A DNA stretch of 20,741 nucleotides from assembly GCA_002694345.1 (NCBI GenBank), contig NZLV01000185.1:1-20741 (forward strand), in the 5' to 3' direction. A program made the translations under genes and the position numbers. Below, in pieces: positions 7,673 to 14,866 of the stretch (its first letter is position 1; every line of letters begins with the position of its first letter). The notes beneath the pieces were generated by a model that was not told the DNA's origin, did not search any database, and saw nothing but the letters and a program-made list of their open reading frames with translations. This DNA is from Maricaulis sp. Its GTDB lineage: Bacteria; Pseudomonadota; Alphaproteobacteria; Caulobacterales; Maricaulaceae.

Positions 7673-8990
7673 GTGCCGCATACTTCGACGACACGAAGAA
7701 GAGGATCGTCGCGCAGACGAAGGCGAGGGGCGACACGATGGCAATGGCGTAGCGGATGCCTTCCGCAAAGGGGAAGAATGTGTCGCCGATGAAAGCCGCT
7801 ACGGTCGGACCGGCCCCAAGACCGATCAGATTGACGATAAACAGGTAGACGGCCGAAACCGTGGCCCGCATTTGATTGGGCGTGAGCTGTTGCAGGGCGC
7901 TGGCGCCGGCACCGATCGGCACGGCCGCGCTTGCAAAGAAGATGACGAAGGCGATCCCCGTGAAGACCGGCTGTCCGACCAGCGGGAAGATGACAGCAAA
8001 GACCGAGCCGACGGCGCCGGCGATGCCGCAGAACTTCAATCGTCCGGCCGCGGAGCCCTGATTGAATTTGTCGGACAGCCAACCCCCGCCGATCAGGCCG
8101 ATCAATCCGCCCAGGATGAGCGCGCCCCCGGCAAAATGCCCCGCCTGGGTCAGTTCGAACCCATGCACCCGGATCAGGAAGACCGGCAGCCAGGACACGG
8201 CGGCAAACACGGCCAGATTGACCATGGCGACGGCAAAGCTCAGCCCCAGGATCGAGCCGGCCCGGCGCCGCATGAATGCCCAGACTTCGCTCATCGGGAT
8301 CGCGCTGTCCGTCTGGGCGACGCCGCGGCGGGCGGGTTCGGGCAGCAGCATGAACAGACCGGCGATCAGAAGACCGGGCAATCCGACGATCACGAAGGTG
8401 GCCTGCCAGGCCCGCAACTCGCCGAAAACGGGCAGGGTCATGCTGCCCGCAGAGGCAACCATCTCGATGACGACCGCCCCGATCAGGAAGGCCAGACCAG
8501 CCCCGACCGCGGATCCCAGTCCGTAGACACCCATGGCCAGGCCGAGGCGGCGCTGGGGGAAAGAGTCGGAGATCACGGAATAGGCTGCCGGGGACAGGGT
8601 AGCCTCACCCACACCGACGCCCATGCGGGCCAGGAAAAGCTGCCAGTATTGTCCGGCCAGGCCGCAGGAGGCTGTCATCAGGCTCCACAGGGCGACGCCG
8701 GCGGCCACCACCCGCATGCGGGTGGTCCGGTCAATGATCCGCCCGAGGGGCAGGCCGATGATCGTGTAGAAAATTGCGAAGGCGAAGCCCTGCAACAGGC
8801 TGACCTGGGTATCGGTCAGATCGAGGTCAGCCTTCAGGGGTTCAACGAGAAGACCGATGATCATCCGGTCGATGAAGGAAAAGATGTAGGCGACGAAGAG
8901 GACAGCGACCACGGCCCACGCCATGACGGGCGAGGGATAGTCCGAGCTGGCTGCCGGGGCCCCGGGGGCCGCGGTGCTGAGATCACTCAT
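7656..8990 (-). CDS. Spinster-type MFS transporter
   Basis: This is a 444-residue inner-membrane protein with about 12 hydrophobic segments, the normal MFS size. The TM1 signature FIDRMIIGLL (39-48), the motif-A-like loop GLPLGRIIDR (79-88) and the TM4 GVGEATLSPAAY segment (126-137) resemble bacterial spinster-like MFS proteins, common in alphaproteobacterial catabolic clusters. The start overlaps the stop of the exported NTF2-fold gene by ATGA, so the two are translationally coupled. A role in moving the pathway substrate, or an acid or alcohol product, across the inner membrane is inferred from context. Direction and ligand are unknown. The stop codon is buried in a hairpin (7646-7672). Confidence 0.9.
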   Translation of the reverse strand: MSDLSTAAPGAPAASSDYPSPVMAWAVVAVLFVAYIFSFIDRMIIGLLVEPLKADLDLTDTQVSLLQGFAFAIFYTIIGLPLGRIIDRTTRMRVVAAGVALWSLMTASCGLAGQYWQLFLARMGVGVGEATLSPAAYSVISDSFPQRRLGLAMGVYGLGSAVGAGLAFLIGAVVIEMVASAGSMTLPVFGELRAWQATFVIVGLPGLLIAGLFMLLPEPARRGVAQTDSAIPMSEVWAFMRRRAGSILGLSFAVAMVNLAVFAAVSWLPVFLIRVHGFELTQAGHFAGGALILGGLIGLIGGGWLSDKFNQGSAAGRLKFCGIAGAVGSVFAVIFPLVGQPVFTGIAFVIFFASAAVPIGAGASALQQLTPNQMRATVSAVYLFIVNLIGLGAGPTVAAFIGDTFFPFAEGIRYAIAIVSPLAFVCATILFFVSSKYAARALPE

Positions 8991-9475
8991 TGGCCGGACG
9001 CATCGAAGTCTTGGGCCAGACCCATGGCGCCGAGCAGTTGGGCGCGGTCATAATACTCGCGCCATTCAGTGATCAGGCCGTCCTCGCCGATCTCAATGAC
9101 GCCGACGACTGGCACGGCGCCAGAATGGCCATGATAGGTGAAGTCGTCCACACGCTCGATGAAGACGACACCATCAATCACACCGACATGGCGGACGCGC
9201 AACGTGATCTCCTCGATGCCTTCGCCCAGATGACTGATGCGGGCGCCGATCGTGTCCCGGCCGACTACCGGATCCACCATCATCGAGTGAAGCACGCCGT
9301 CTTCGGCGAACAGGTTGGCGACCCGGTCCCAATCGTGCGTGTTCCAGGCGTCGACCATGTCCATGACGACGGCAATCTTGTCGTCTTCGGTGATCATGTC
9401 TGTGGAGGTGGAGGCCAGGGCGAGACCGGACGGAGCCGTGAAGGCGAGCGCCGCTGCGGCGATCATGTAACGCAT
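8987..9475 (-). CDS. Exported LEH-like NTF2-fold protein (LEH-like 2)
   Basis: The product is 162 residues. The start is ATG 9475, because AAGGGGAAG lies upstream and it opens into a signal peptide (MRYMIAAAALAFTAP, likely cleaved after LALA at about residue 21). The mature part is a limonene-epoxide-hydrolase-like fold: ERVD (107-110) matches the Arg-x-Asp pair of Rhodococcus LEH, and EWREYYD (137-143) is the end signature, with Glu140 where LEH has its third Asp. Signal peptides are unusual for this normally cytosolic family, so it probably acts in the periplasm. It is coupled (ATGA) to the MFS transporter and follows LEH-like 3 by 80 nt. The function may be epoxide opening, isomerisation or binding. 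Confidence 0.8.
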   Translation of the reverse strand: MRYMIAAAALAFTAPSGLALASTSTDMITEDDKIAVVMDMVDAWNTHDWDRVANLFAEDGVLHSMMVDPVVGRDTIGARISHLGEGIEEITLRVRHVGVIDGVVFIERVDDFTYHGHSGAVPVVGVIEIGEDGLITEWREYYDRAQLLGAMGLAQDFDASGQ

Positions 9476-9555
9476 TTTCTTCCCCTTAGGTTTTGTTCTG
9501 CAAGCCATGAAATAGAGGCTTTGCAGCGCCGTCAAGCGAAACCGGTCCAGCCCTG

Positions 9556-9975
9556 TCAGGCCTGGTCTTGCAGCAGGGGGAGGACCCATTCGGGGACAGG
9601 CTCGCCGCGCTTGGCGGCCGCGATTGCGCCGGTGTCGACATAGTCTCTCCAGCGCCAGATCTTGCCGTTTCTGAATTCGAAAACGCCTGCATAGGGGGTT
9701 TGAATCCGGACCCCGTCAGCATCGACATAATCATCAACCCCTTCAACGAATAGGCGGTTTCCCGCCTCAAGATGGTGGGTAATCCGCCAGGCGATTTCCG
9801 TTTGTCCTGCACCGAATTTTTCCAGGAAGCGGCGGACCTTGTCGCGACCCTCAAGGGGTTTGTGGCCGACGACATAGTGATAGGTCACATCCTCATCGAG
9901 CTGGTCGAGTACCGTCTCGATATCGCCGGTCTTCCAGGCATTGATGACGCGATGAACCGTTTCGATCAGGGCCAT
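9556..9975 (-). CDS. LEH-like NTF2-fold protein (LEH-like 3)
   Basis: The product is 139 residues, a compact LEH/SnoaL-type protein closely similar in plan to LEH-like 1: GVFEFRNGKIWRWRDYVD (97-114) against GILEFRGEKICGWRDYFD. Asp111 fits the third LEH catalytic Asp and Asp81 (EGVD, 78-81) the second, but the Arg position is Gly79, as in LEH-like 1. AAGGGAGA precedes the ATG at 9975. It is first in the minus-strand unit with the exported homologue and the MFS transporter, and divergent from the acyl-CoA ligase operon across a 116-nt gap holding operator site 4. It is cytosolic (no signal peptide), and its reaction is unassigned. Confidence 0.82.
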   Translation of the reverse strand: MALIETVHRVINAWKTGDIETVLDQLDEDVTYHYVVGHKPLEGRDKVRRFLEKFGAGQTEIAWRITHHLEAGNRLFVEGVDDYVDADGVRIQTPYAGVFEFRNGKIWRWRDYVDTGAIAAAKRGEPVPEWVLPLLQDQA

Positions 9976-10021
9976 GAGGCTGATCTCCCTTGCAAGTTTG
10001 AGCGTCGCCGCGCTTCCAGAA

Positions 10022-10051
10022 TTGACAGTGGCGAGGCCTCGTGACTAGTGT
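10022..10051 (+). promoter_or_regulatory. Candidate sigma-70-type promoter of the ligase operon
   Basis: A consensus -35 TTGACA (10022-10027) is followed after 18 nt by TAGTGT (10046-10051), a modest -10. Initiation would fall near 10058, so operator site 4 (10061-10078) would lie just downstream of the start point, a typical repressor position. The -10 match is weak, and other elements in the AT-rich 10056-10070 stretch could be used instead. Confidence 0.38.
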
Positions 10052-10060
10052 CGGATATAA

Positions 10061-10078
10061 ATTGCATAATCAAACCGA
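10061..10078 (+). promoter_or_regulatory. Putative regulon operator, site 4 (divergent promoter region)
   Basis: ATTGCATAATCAAACCGA matches the consensus at 16 of 18 positions. It ends 13 nt before the ligase GTG and lies 85 nt from the divergent LEH-like 3 start, so it may serve both. A TCGG at 10051-10054 and the CCGA at 10075-10078 give local dyad symmetry about the central TGCA. Confidence 0.62.
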
Positions 10079-10091
10079 ATGGGGAAGAAGC

Positions 10092-11957
10092 GTGAACGCG
10101 CCATACCGCGAGGTGGAGTTTCCACCGGTCAATCTCGATATCCAGACACGCGACGATGGCACGATCATCATGACGCCGCACGATGCGCTGGATGTCGGCT
10201 GTACTTCCGTACCCGCCGGTCTGGCCCGGCAAGCCGAGCAGCAGCCCGACAAGCTTCATCTGGCTGAGCGGCCGGAGCCCGGCGCTGACTGGGTCGGGGT
10301 CACCTTTGCCCAGATGAAGGCGCAGGCCGACAGTTTCAGCCAATTCCTGCTGGACCTGGGACAGGAAGCTGGTCGACCGGTCCTGATTGTCTCCGGCAAT
10401 TCTGTCGCCCATGCCGCCGCCCGCTATGGCGCGATGGGGGCTCGCGTGCCGGTCTGCCCGGTGAGTTCCAATTACGGCCTCCTCGGGGTCAAGGGCGGGT
10501 TCGAGCGGCTGCGCCATGTCATGGAGATGACCCGGCCTGCTGTCGTGCTCGCCGAAAGCGCCGCTTTTGCAGAAGCGGTGAATGCCACGGCGCCCGAGGA
10601 TGCGGTCATCATCAGCACGGTGCCTCAGGCCTACCGCGCGCCGAGCCTGGCCCTTTCTGATGTGCTGGCCACGCCGGTGACGTCTGCCGTGGCGGACTCC
10701 ATTGCTTCCATCGATCCCGATGCGCCGACGGCCTACATGCTCACCTCCGGTTCGACCGGAAAGCCCAAGGCTGTCATCCATACCCAGAGGATGATCACGG
10801 CCAATCTCTATCAGGGTTGGCAGGTTCTCGGCCGGGCTGCAGGCTGGGATGATACGCTGCTGGAGTGGCTGCCCTGGAGCCATGTGTCAGGCGCCTTTTC
10901 CTCCATGGCTGCCGCCATTTTTGGCGGGACTTTCTATATCGATGGCGGCAAGCCCCTGCCCGGCCTGTTTGATGAAACCATCCGGAATCTCAGCGAGATC
11001 CCGCTCAAATACTTCACCAATGTACCGGCGGGCTACGCCATGCTGGTCGAGGCGCTGGAAAGCGATGCTGACCTGCGTCGCGTCTTCTTCTCCAAGCTCC
11101 AGCTGATGCTCTATGGCGGTGCCGGACTGCCCCAACCCCTGTTCGATCGCCTTCAAGGCCTGGCCGAACAGGAGACGGGCCGCCGAATCTTCATGACGAC
11201 CGGCTATGGCGCGACAGAAACGACGTCCGGCTGCATGTCGATCTATTTCATGTCCGAAAAGGTCGGGATCGGACTGCCGATGCCAGGCCTCTCCGTGAAA
11301 ATGGTTCCGATCGACAGCGAGCGCTACGAGCTGCGCATGAAGGGCGAAATGGTCACGCCCGGCTATCTCAACCGGCCGGAACTGGAAAGCCAGATCCGTG
11401 ACGCCGACGGTTATTACCGGATCGGTGATACGGCGAGCTTTCATGATCCGGCAGATCCCGGGCAGGGCCTCGCTTTCGCCGGGCGCATGGCCGAAGAGTT
11501 CAAGCTGGATACCGGGACTTTCGTGTCCGGCGGGGCCTTGCGGGCCGAGCTGGTGAAGGCCATGGCGCCGCTGGTCCAGGACCTCGTCCTGTGCGGCGAA
11601 AACCGGTCCTACCTCGCCGTGCTGATCTGGCCCAACGCCAAGGCCCTTGCCGAGGCGGCCGGTCTGGCCAGCGCTGACCCGGACAGTCTGGCCGGATCAG
11701 CGGCGGCGCTTGAGGTGGTTGCGGAGCGGCTGGCTGCTCACACTGCTCAATGCCGGGGCTCGAGCGAACGGATCCTGAGGTTCGCGCTTTTGACGACGCC
11801 GCCGGATGCCGAGGCTCATGAAGTCTCGGACAAGGGCACGATCAACCAGGATGCAGCCCGCCGGAACCGGGCGGATGATGTCGAGCGGCTTTATGCTGCC
11901 CAAGCGGGACCGGGTGTTGTCGACCTGACGGTCCTCGCCCCGAAGACGGACGCCTGA
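10092..11957 (+). CDS. Feruloyl-CoA-synthase-like acyl-CoA ligase (ANL superfamily)
   Basis: This 621-residue adenylate-forming ligase should activate a carboxylic acid to its CoA thioester with ATP. The phosphate-binding loop TSGSTGKPK is at 218-226. YYRIGD follows, then an AEEFKLDTGTFVSGGALR segment and a C-terminal DKGTINQ, both typical of feruloyl-CoA synthases, where this Lys replaces the usual PRTxxGK lysine. The start is GTG 10092, because GGGGAAGAAG lies just upstream; the upstream GTG at 10041 would place operator site 4 inside the coding region. It is the first gene of a four-gene plus-strand operon. An aromatic or hydroxycinnamate-like acid is suggested by the family, not proved, and no enoyl-CoA hydratase/aldolase partner is next to it. 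Confidence 0.88.
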   Translation: MNAPYREVEFPPVNLDIQTRDDGTIIMTPHDALDVGCTSVPAGLARQAEQQPDKLHLAERPEPGADWVGVTFAQMKAQADSFSQFLLDLGQEAGRPVLIVSGNSVAHAAARYGAMGARVPVCPVSSNYGLLGVKGGFERLRHVMEMTRPAVVLAESAAFAEAVNATAPEDAVIISTVPQAYRAPSLALSDVLATPVTSAVADSIASIDPDAPTAYMLTSGSTGKPKAVIHTQRMITANLYQGWQVLGRAAGWDDTLLEWLPWSHVSGAFSSMAAAIFGGTFYIDGGKPLPGLFDETIRNLSEIPLKYFTNVPAGYAMLVEALESDADLRRVFFSKLQLMLYGGAGLPQPLFDRLQGLAEQETGRRIFMTTGYGATETTSGCMSIYFMSEKVGIGLPMPGLSVKMVPIDSERYELRMKGEMVTPGYLNRPELESQIRDADGYYRIGDTASFHDPADPGQGLAFAGRMAEEFKLDTGTFVSGGALRAELVKAMAPLVQDLVLCGENRSYLAVLIWPNAKALAEAAGLASADPDSLAGSAAALEVVAERLAAHTAQCRGSSERILRFALLTTPPDAEAHEVSDKGTINQDAARRNRADDVERLYAAQAGPGVVDLTVLAPKTDA

Positions 11958-11968
11958 AGGAGTAGATG

Positions 11969-12784
11969 ATGGCGGATATCGCGTATGTTCTGGGAACCAA
12001 TTTTGCGGTTCTCATGGGTGCCATGCTGGTGCTCTGGCTGATCAGCATGCCGCTGAAGGATGTCAGCTTCATCGACTCCTTCTGGGCCTTGGGGTTTGTC
12101 CTTGTGGCCTGGGTGACCTTTGCCATCACGGCGACCGGAGACCCTGACCGCAAGATGCTGATGCTCGGCCTGACCACGGTCTGGGGGCTGCGTCTGGGGG
12201 GCTACATCTTCTGGCGCTGGCGCAAGGAAGGTCCCGACAAGCGCTATGTCGCGCTTCTCTCCAAGGCTCCGGGCAATGTCCACGTCTTCACACTGACCAA
12301 GGTTTTCCTGCTGCAAGGCGTCCTTCTGTGGGTGGTGTCCTTGCCGGTGCAGTTGGGGCAGATGCCCGCCGCAACGGTCGGCGTCGGTGTCCTGGCCTGG
12401 ATTGGCGCCGGCCTGGCCGTGATCGGCATCTTCTTCGAGACCGTTGGCGATTATCAGATGGCTCGCTTCAAGTCCGACCCGGCCAATGCCGGCAAGGTGA
12501 TGGATCAGGGTTTGTGGCGCTACACCCGCCATCCCAATTATTTCGGTGATGCCTGCGTATGGTGGGGCCTGTTCCTGATCGCCGCGGAGACCCGGATTGG
12601 CTGGCTCAGTGTCGTCGGTCCGATCCTGCTGACCTTCCTTCTCGTCCAGTGGAGTGGCGCGGCCCTTCTGGAGCGCCGGATGAAACGCTCCCGGCCGGAC
12701 TATGAAGACTACATCCGCCGCACCTCCTCCTTCATCCCCATGCCGCCACGTCGCGCAAAACCGGCCGAGACCGGTTCCGCCTGA
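11969..12784 (+). CDS. DUF1295 / steroid 5-alpha-reductase-like membrane protein
   Basis: The product is 271 residues with about six hydrophobic segments and the family signature GLWRYTRHPNYFGD (181-194), shared by DUF1295 proteins, steroid 5-alpha-reductase C-terminal domains and isoprenylcysteine methyltransferases. ATG 11969 is preferred over ATG 11966, because AAGGAG (11957-11962) is then 6 nt away rather than 3. It follows the ligase by 11 nt. In this family the conserved region binds NADPH or a methyl donor, so reduction of a C=C bond in a hydrophobic enone or enoyl substrate is a reasonable inference from context. The exact reaction is not known for bacterial members of this type. Confidence 0.87.
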   Translation: MADIAYVLGTNFAVLMGAMLVLWLISMPLKDVSFIDSFWALGFVLVAWVTFAITATGDPDRKMLMLGLTTVWGLRLGGYIFWRWRKEGPDKRYVALLSKAPGNVHVFTLTKVFLLQGVLLWVVSLPVQLGQMPAATVGVGVLAWIGAGLAVIGIFFETVGDYQMARFKSDPANAGKVMDQGLWRYTRHPNYFGDACVWWGLFLIAAETRIGWLSVVGPILLTFLLVQWSGAALLERRMKRSRPDYEDYIRRTSSFIPMPPRRAKPAETGSA

Positions 12785-12804
12785 ATTCACGGAGACGCAC
12801 AAAA

Positions 12805-14280
12805 ATGACCATCACAAAAGTGAATACGCTCCCGCACCTCCCGCCGGATCCTGCGCACCCTTACACGTCCGGGGCCTGGACGCCGGTCTTCGACGAGTAC
12901 AATGCCGACGGCATGGAAGTGATCGGGGAAATCCCGAAAGACATCGATGGGATCTATGTCCGGAACAGTGAAAACCCGGCATTCGGCTCCATCGGTCTGT
13001 ATCACCCGTTCGATGGCGACGGGATGATCCATGCGATCTCTTTCCAGGACGGCAAGGCGAGCTATCGCAACCGCTTTGTCCGCACCAAGGGCCTGATGGC
13101 CGAGATCGAGGCCGGCCGGCCGCTCTGGGCCGGGATTGCCGACGATCCCAGACTGTCGACCCGGCCGGGCTGGGGCGCACATGGACACATCAAGGATTCT
13201 TCCTCCACGGATGTCGTCGTGCATGCCGGTCAGATCCTGTCGACCTTCTACCAGTGCGGTGAAGGCTATCGGCTCGACCCCTATACGCTCGACCAGTACG
13301 GCACGGAGGGTTGGACGCCGATCGACGGCATTTCGGCCCACCCCAAGCTGGATGAAGCCACGGGCGAGCTGCTCTTCTTCAACTACTCCACCCATGCGCC
13401 CTACATGCACTACGGCGTGGTCGGTCCGGACAACAAGCTGAAGCACTACATCCCGGTGGAAACGCCCGGTCCGCGTCTGCCGCACGACATGGCCTTCACC
13501 AAGAATTACTCGATTATCGCCGACTTGCCCCTGTTCTGGGATCCGGCCATCCTCGCCAAGGGGCGTCATGCCGCCCGCTTCTATCCGGAGATCCCGACGC
13601 GGTTTGCGATCATTCCGCGCTACGGCCAGCCGGAAGACATCCGCTGGTTCGAAGCGGCTCCGACCTATGTGCTTCACTGGATGAATGCCTGGGAAGAGGG
13701 CGACGAGATCGTTCTGGAAGGCTATTTCCAGGAAGACCCGTCTCCGGCCCCGCTCAAGACCGACATGCCGGATCCGCGTATGGCGCAGATGATGGCCTAT
13801 CTGGACGAGCATTCCTTCAAGCCGAAATTCCACCGCTGGCGTTTCAACCTGGTGACCGGTGAAACCAAGGAAGAGCGGCTGGATGATCGTCTGCTGGAGT
13901 TCGGTACCTTCAACCAGGCCTGGGCCGGGCAGAAAACCCGCTATGCCTATTCCACTTTCACCGAGCCGGGACGTTTCCTGTTTGATGGTGTGGTGAAGCA
14001 CGACATGCAGACCGGCCAGTCCCAGACACTCAGCTTCGGCAAGGGCCGCTACGGCAGTGAGGCTCCCTTCGCTCCGCGGGTCGGTGCGACGGAAGAGGAT
14101 GACGGCTATCTCGTCAGCTTCATCACCGACATGGTCGAGAACCGGTCGGAATGTGTTCTCATCGACTGCAAGGATTTTGATGCCGGACCGGTGTGCCGGA
14201 TCATCCTTCCCCACCGGATCTCCAGTGGCACGCATGCCTGCTGGGCGGATGGTCCGACCGTGCGGGCGGCGGCCTCATGA
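12805..14280 (+). CDS. Carotenoid-oxygenase-family dioxygenase (stilbene/alkene cleaving?)
   Basis: The product is 491 residues, the full length of the RPE65/carotenoid cleavage oxygenase family, which uses non-haem Fe(II) to split a C=C bond into two carbonyls. All four iron-ligand histidines are present in their usual contexts: His179 (SAHPK), His227 (LPHDMAF), His291 (VLHWMNAW) and His477 (SGTHACW). HPFDGDGMIH (67-76) is the family N-terminal signature. No transit or signal peptide is seen. GGAGA lies before the ATG, 20 nt after the DUF1295 stop. Beside a feruloyl-CoA-synthase-like ligase, members acting on lignostilbenes or isoeugenol-type alkenes are closer in role than true carotenoid cleavage enzymes, but the substrate is inferred. 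The last codons overlap the next gene by ATGA. Confidence 0.92.
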   Translation: MTITKVNTLPHLPPDPAHPYTSGAWTPVFDEYNADGMEVIGEIPKDIDGIYVRNSENPAFGSIGLYHPFDGDGMIHAISFQDGKASYRNRFVRTKGLMAEIEAGRPLWAGIADDPRLSTRPGWGAHGHIKDSSSTDVVVHAGQILSTFYQCGEGYRLDPYTLDQYGTEGWTPIDGISAHPKLDEATGELLFFNYSTHAPYMHYGVVGPDNKLKHYIPVETPGPRLPHDMAFTKNYSIIADLPLFWDPAILAKGRHAARFYPEIPTRFAIIPRYGQPEDIRWFEAAPTYVLHWMNAWEEGDEIVLEGYFQEDPSPAPLKTDMPDPRMAQMMAYLDEHSFKPKFHRWRFNLVTGETKEERLDDRLLEFGTFNQAWAGQKTRYAYSTFTEPGRFLFDGVVKHDMQTGQSQTLSFGKGRYGSEAPFAPRVGATEEDDGYLVSFITDMVENRSECVLIDCKDFDAGPVCRIILPHRISSGTHACWADGPTVRAAAS

Positions 14281-14807
14281 CCAATACGGTGGAAACCCTC
14301 CTGGCAAAACAGGACATCCGGGACGTCCTCGCGCGTTATGCGCGAGGCGTCGACCGGGCGGACGGGACCCTGCTCAAATCCTGCTATCATCCCGATGCGA
14401 TCGAGGAGCATGGCAATACTTATCAGGGTCCGGCCCATGCCTATGTCGACGGGGCGGTCGAGCGGATGGCGAAGATGACCCATCCGATGGCGCACTATGT
14501 CTGCAACTCGCATTTCGAGTTCGAGGAAGACGGGTGTGTGGCTTTTGTGGAGACCTATGTCCTCACCTTCGCTCGCTTCGACAGCAAGGAAGGCGAGCCC
14601 TTCGACACGCTGACCGGCGGTCGTCTGTTCGACAAGTTCGAGAAGCGGGACGGGGTCTGGAAGATCGCCCATCGCAAGATGACGCTCGACTGGAACCGGG
14701 ACCAGCCAAAGAGCGAGACCTGGTGTCTGGGTGTTTTCGATCCCGACAGTCCGGACTTGCACATGGGATGCCGCGGGACCGGTGATCTGACCTATTCCCG
14801 CTTCTGA
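14277..14807 (+). CDS. SnoaL-like NTF2-fold protein, paralogue of 3491-4042
   Basis: The product is 176 residues. The start ATG 14277 overlaps the dioxygenase stop (ATGA), which fixes it and couples translation. Asp26 (GVDRADG) and His73 (MAHYV) sit at the spacing of the LinA Asp25-His73 dyad. The core ends in WKIAHRKMTLDWN, like the SnoaL-like protein encoded at 3491-4042. It may process the dioxygenase product by dehydration, isomerisation or elimination. The coupling suggests equal amounts or direct hand-over. It is the last gene of the operon, with an intrinsic terminator 13 nt downstream. The reaction is unknown. Confidence 0.83.
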   Translation: MTNTVETLLAKQDIRDVLARYARGVDRADGTLLKSCYHPDAIEEHGNTYQGPAHAYVDGAVERMAKMTHPMAHYVCNSHFEFEEDGCVAFVETYVLTFARFDSKEGEPFDTLTGGRLFDKFEKRDGVWKIAHRKMTLDWNRDQPKSETWCLGVFDPDSPDLHMGCRGTGDLTYSRF

Positions 14808-14820
14808 TCTGTGAAGCCTG

Positions 14821-14856
14821 AAAAGACCGCCCGGCTCCCCGCCTGGCGGTCTTTTT
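14821..14856. terminator. Bidirectional intrinsic terminator
   Basis: An 11-bp stem, AAAAGACCGCC (14821-14831) with GGCGGTCTTTT (14845-14855), encloses a 13-nt loop and ends in a TTTTT run (14852-14856) on the plus strand. The matching A-run gives a T-tract for minus-strand transcripts. It lies between the convergent SnoaL-like (stop 14807) and thiolase (stop 14867) genes and serves both. Confidence 0.92.
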
Positions 14857-14866
14857 CCAATCGGCT

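Noticed and set aside
7872..9053. 393-codon open frame opposite the MFS gene
   Set aside because: It is a hydrophilic shadow of a GC-rich membrane-protein gene with no domain or start signal.
9499..9533. CTGCAA/TTGCAG imperfect hairpin between LEH-like 3 and LEH-like 2
   Set aside because: The stem is bulged and has no T-tract on either strand, so a terminator call is not supported.
9989..10004. CTTGCAAGTTTGAGCG as an operator for LEH-like 3
   Set aside because: Only CTTGCA matches well, and the region is largely the gene's Shine-Dalgarno complement; site 4 nearby is far better.
12787..14235. 482-codon open frame opposite the dioxygenase
   Set aside because: The plus-strand protein has all four iron ligands and family length; the opposite frame shows no recognisable family.
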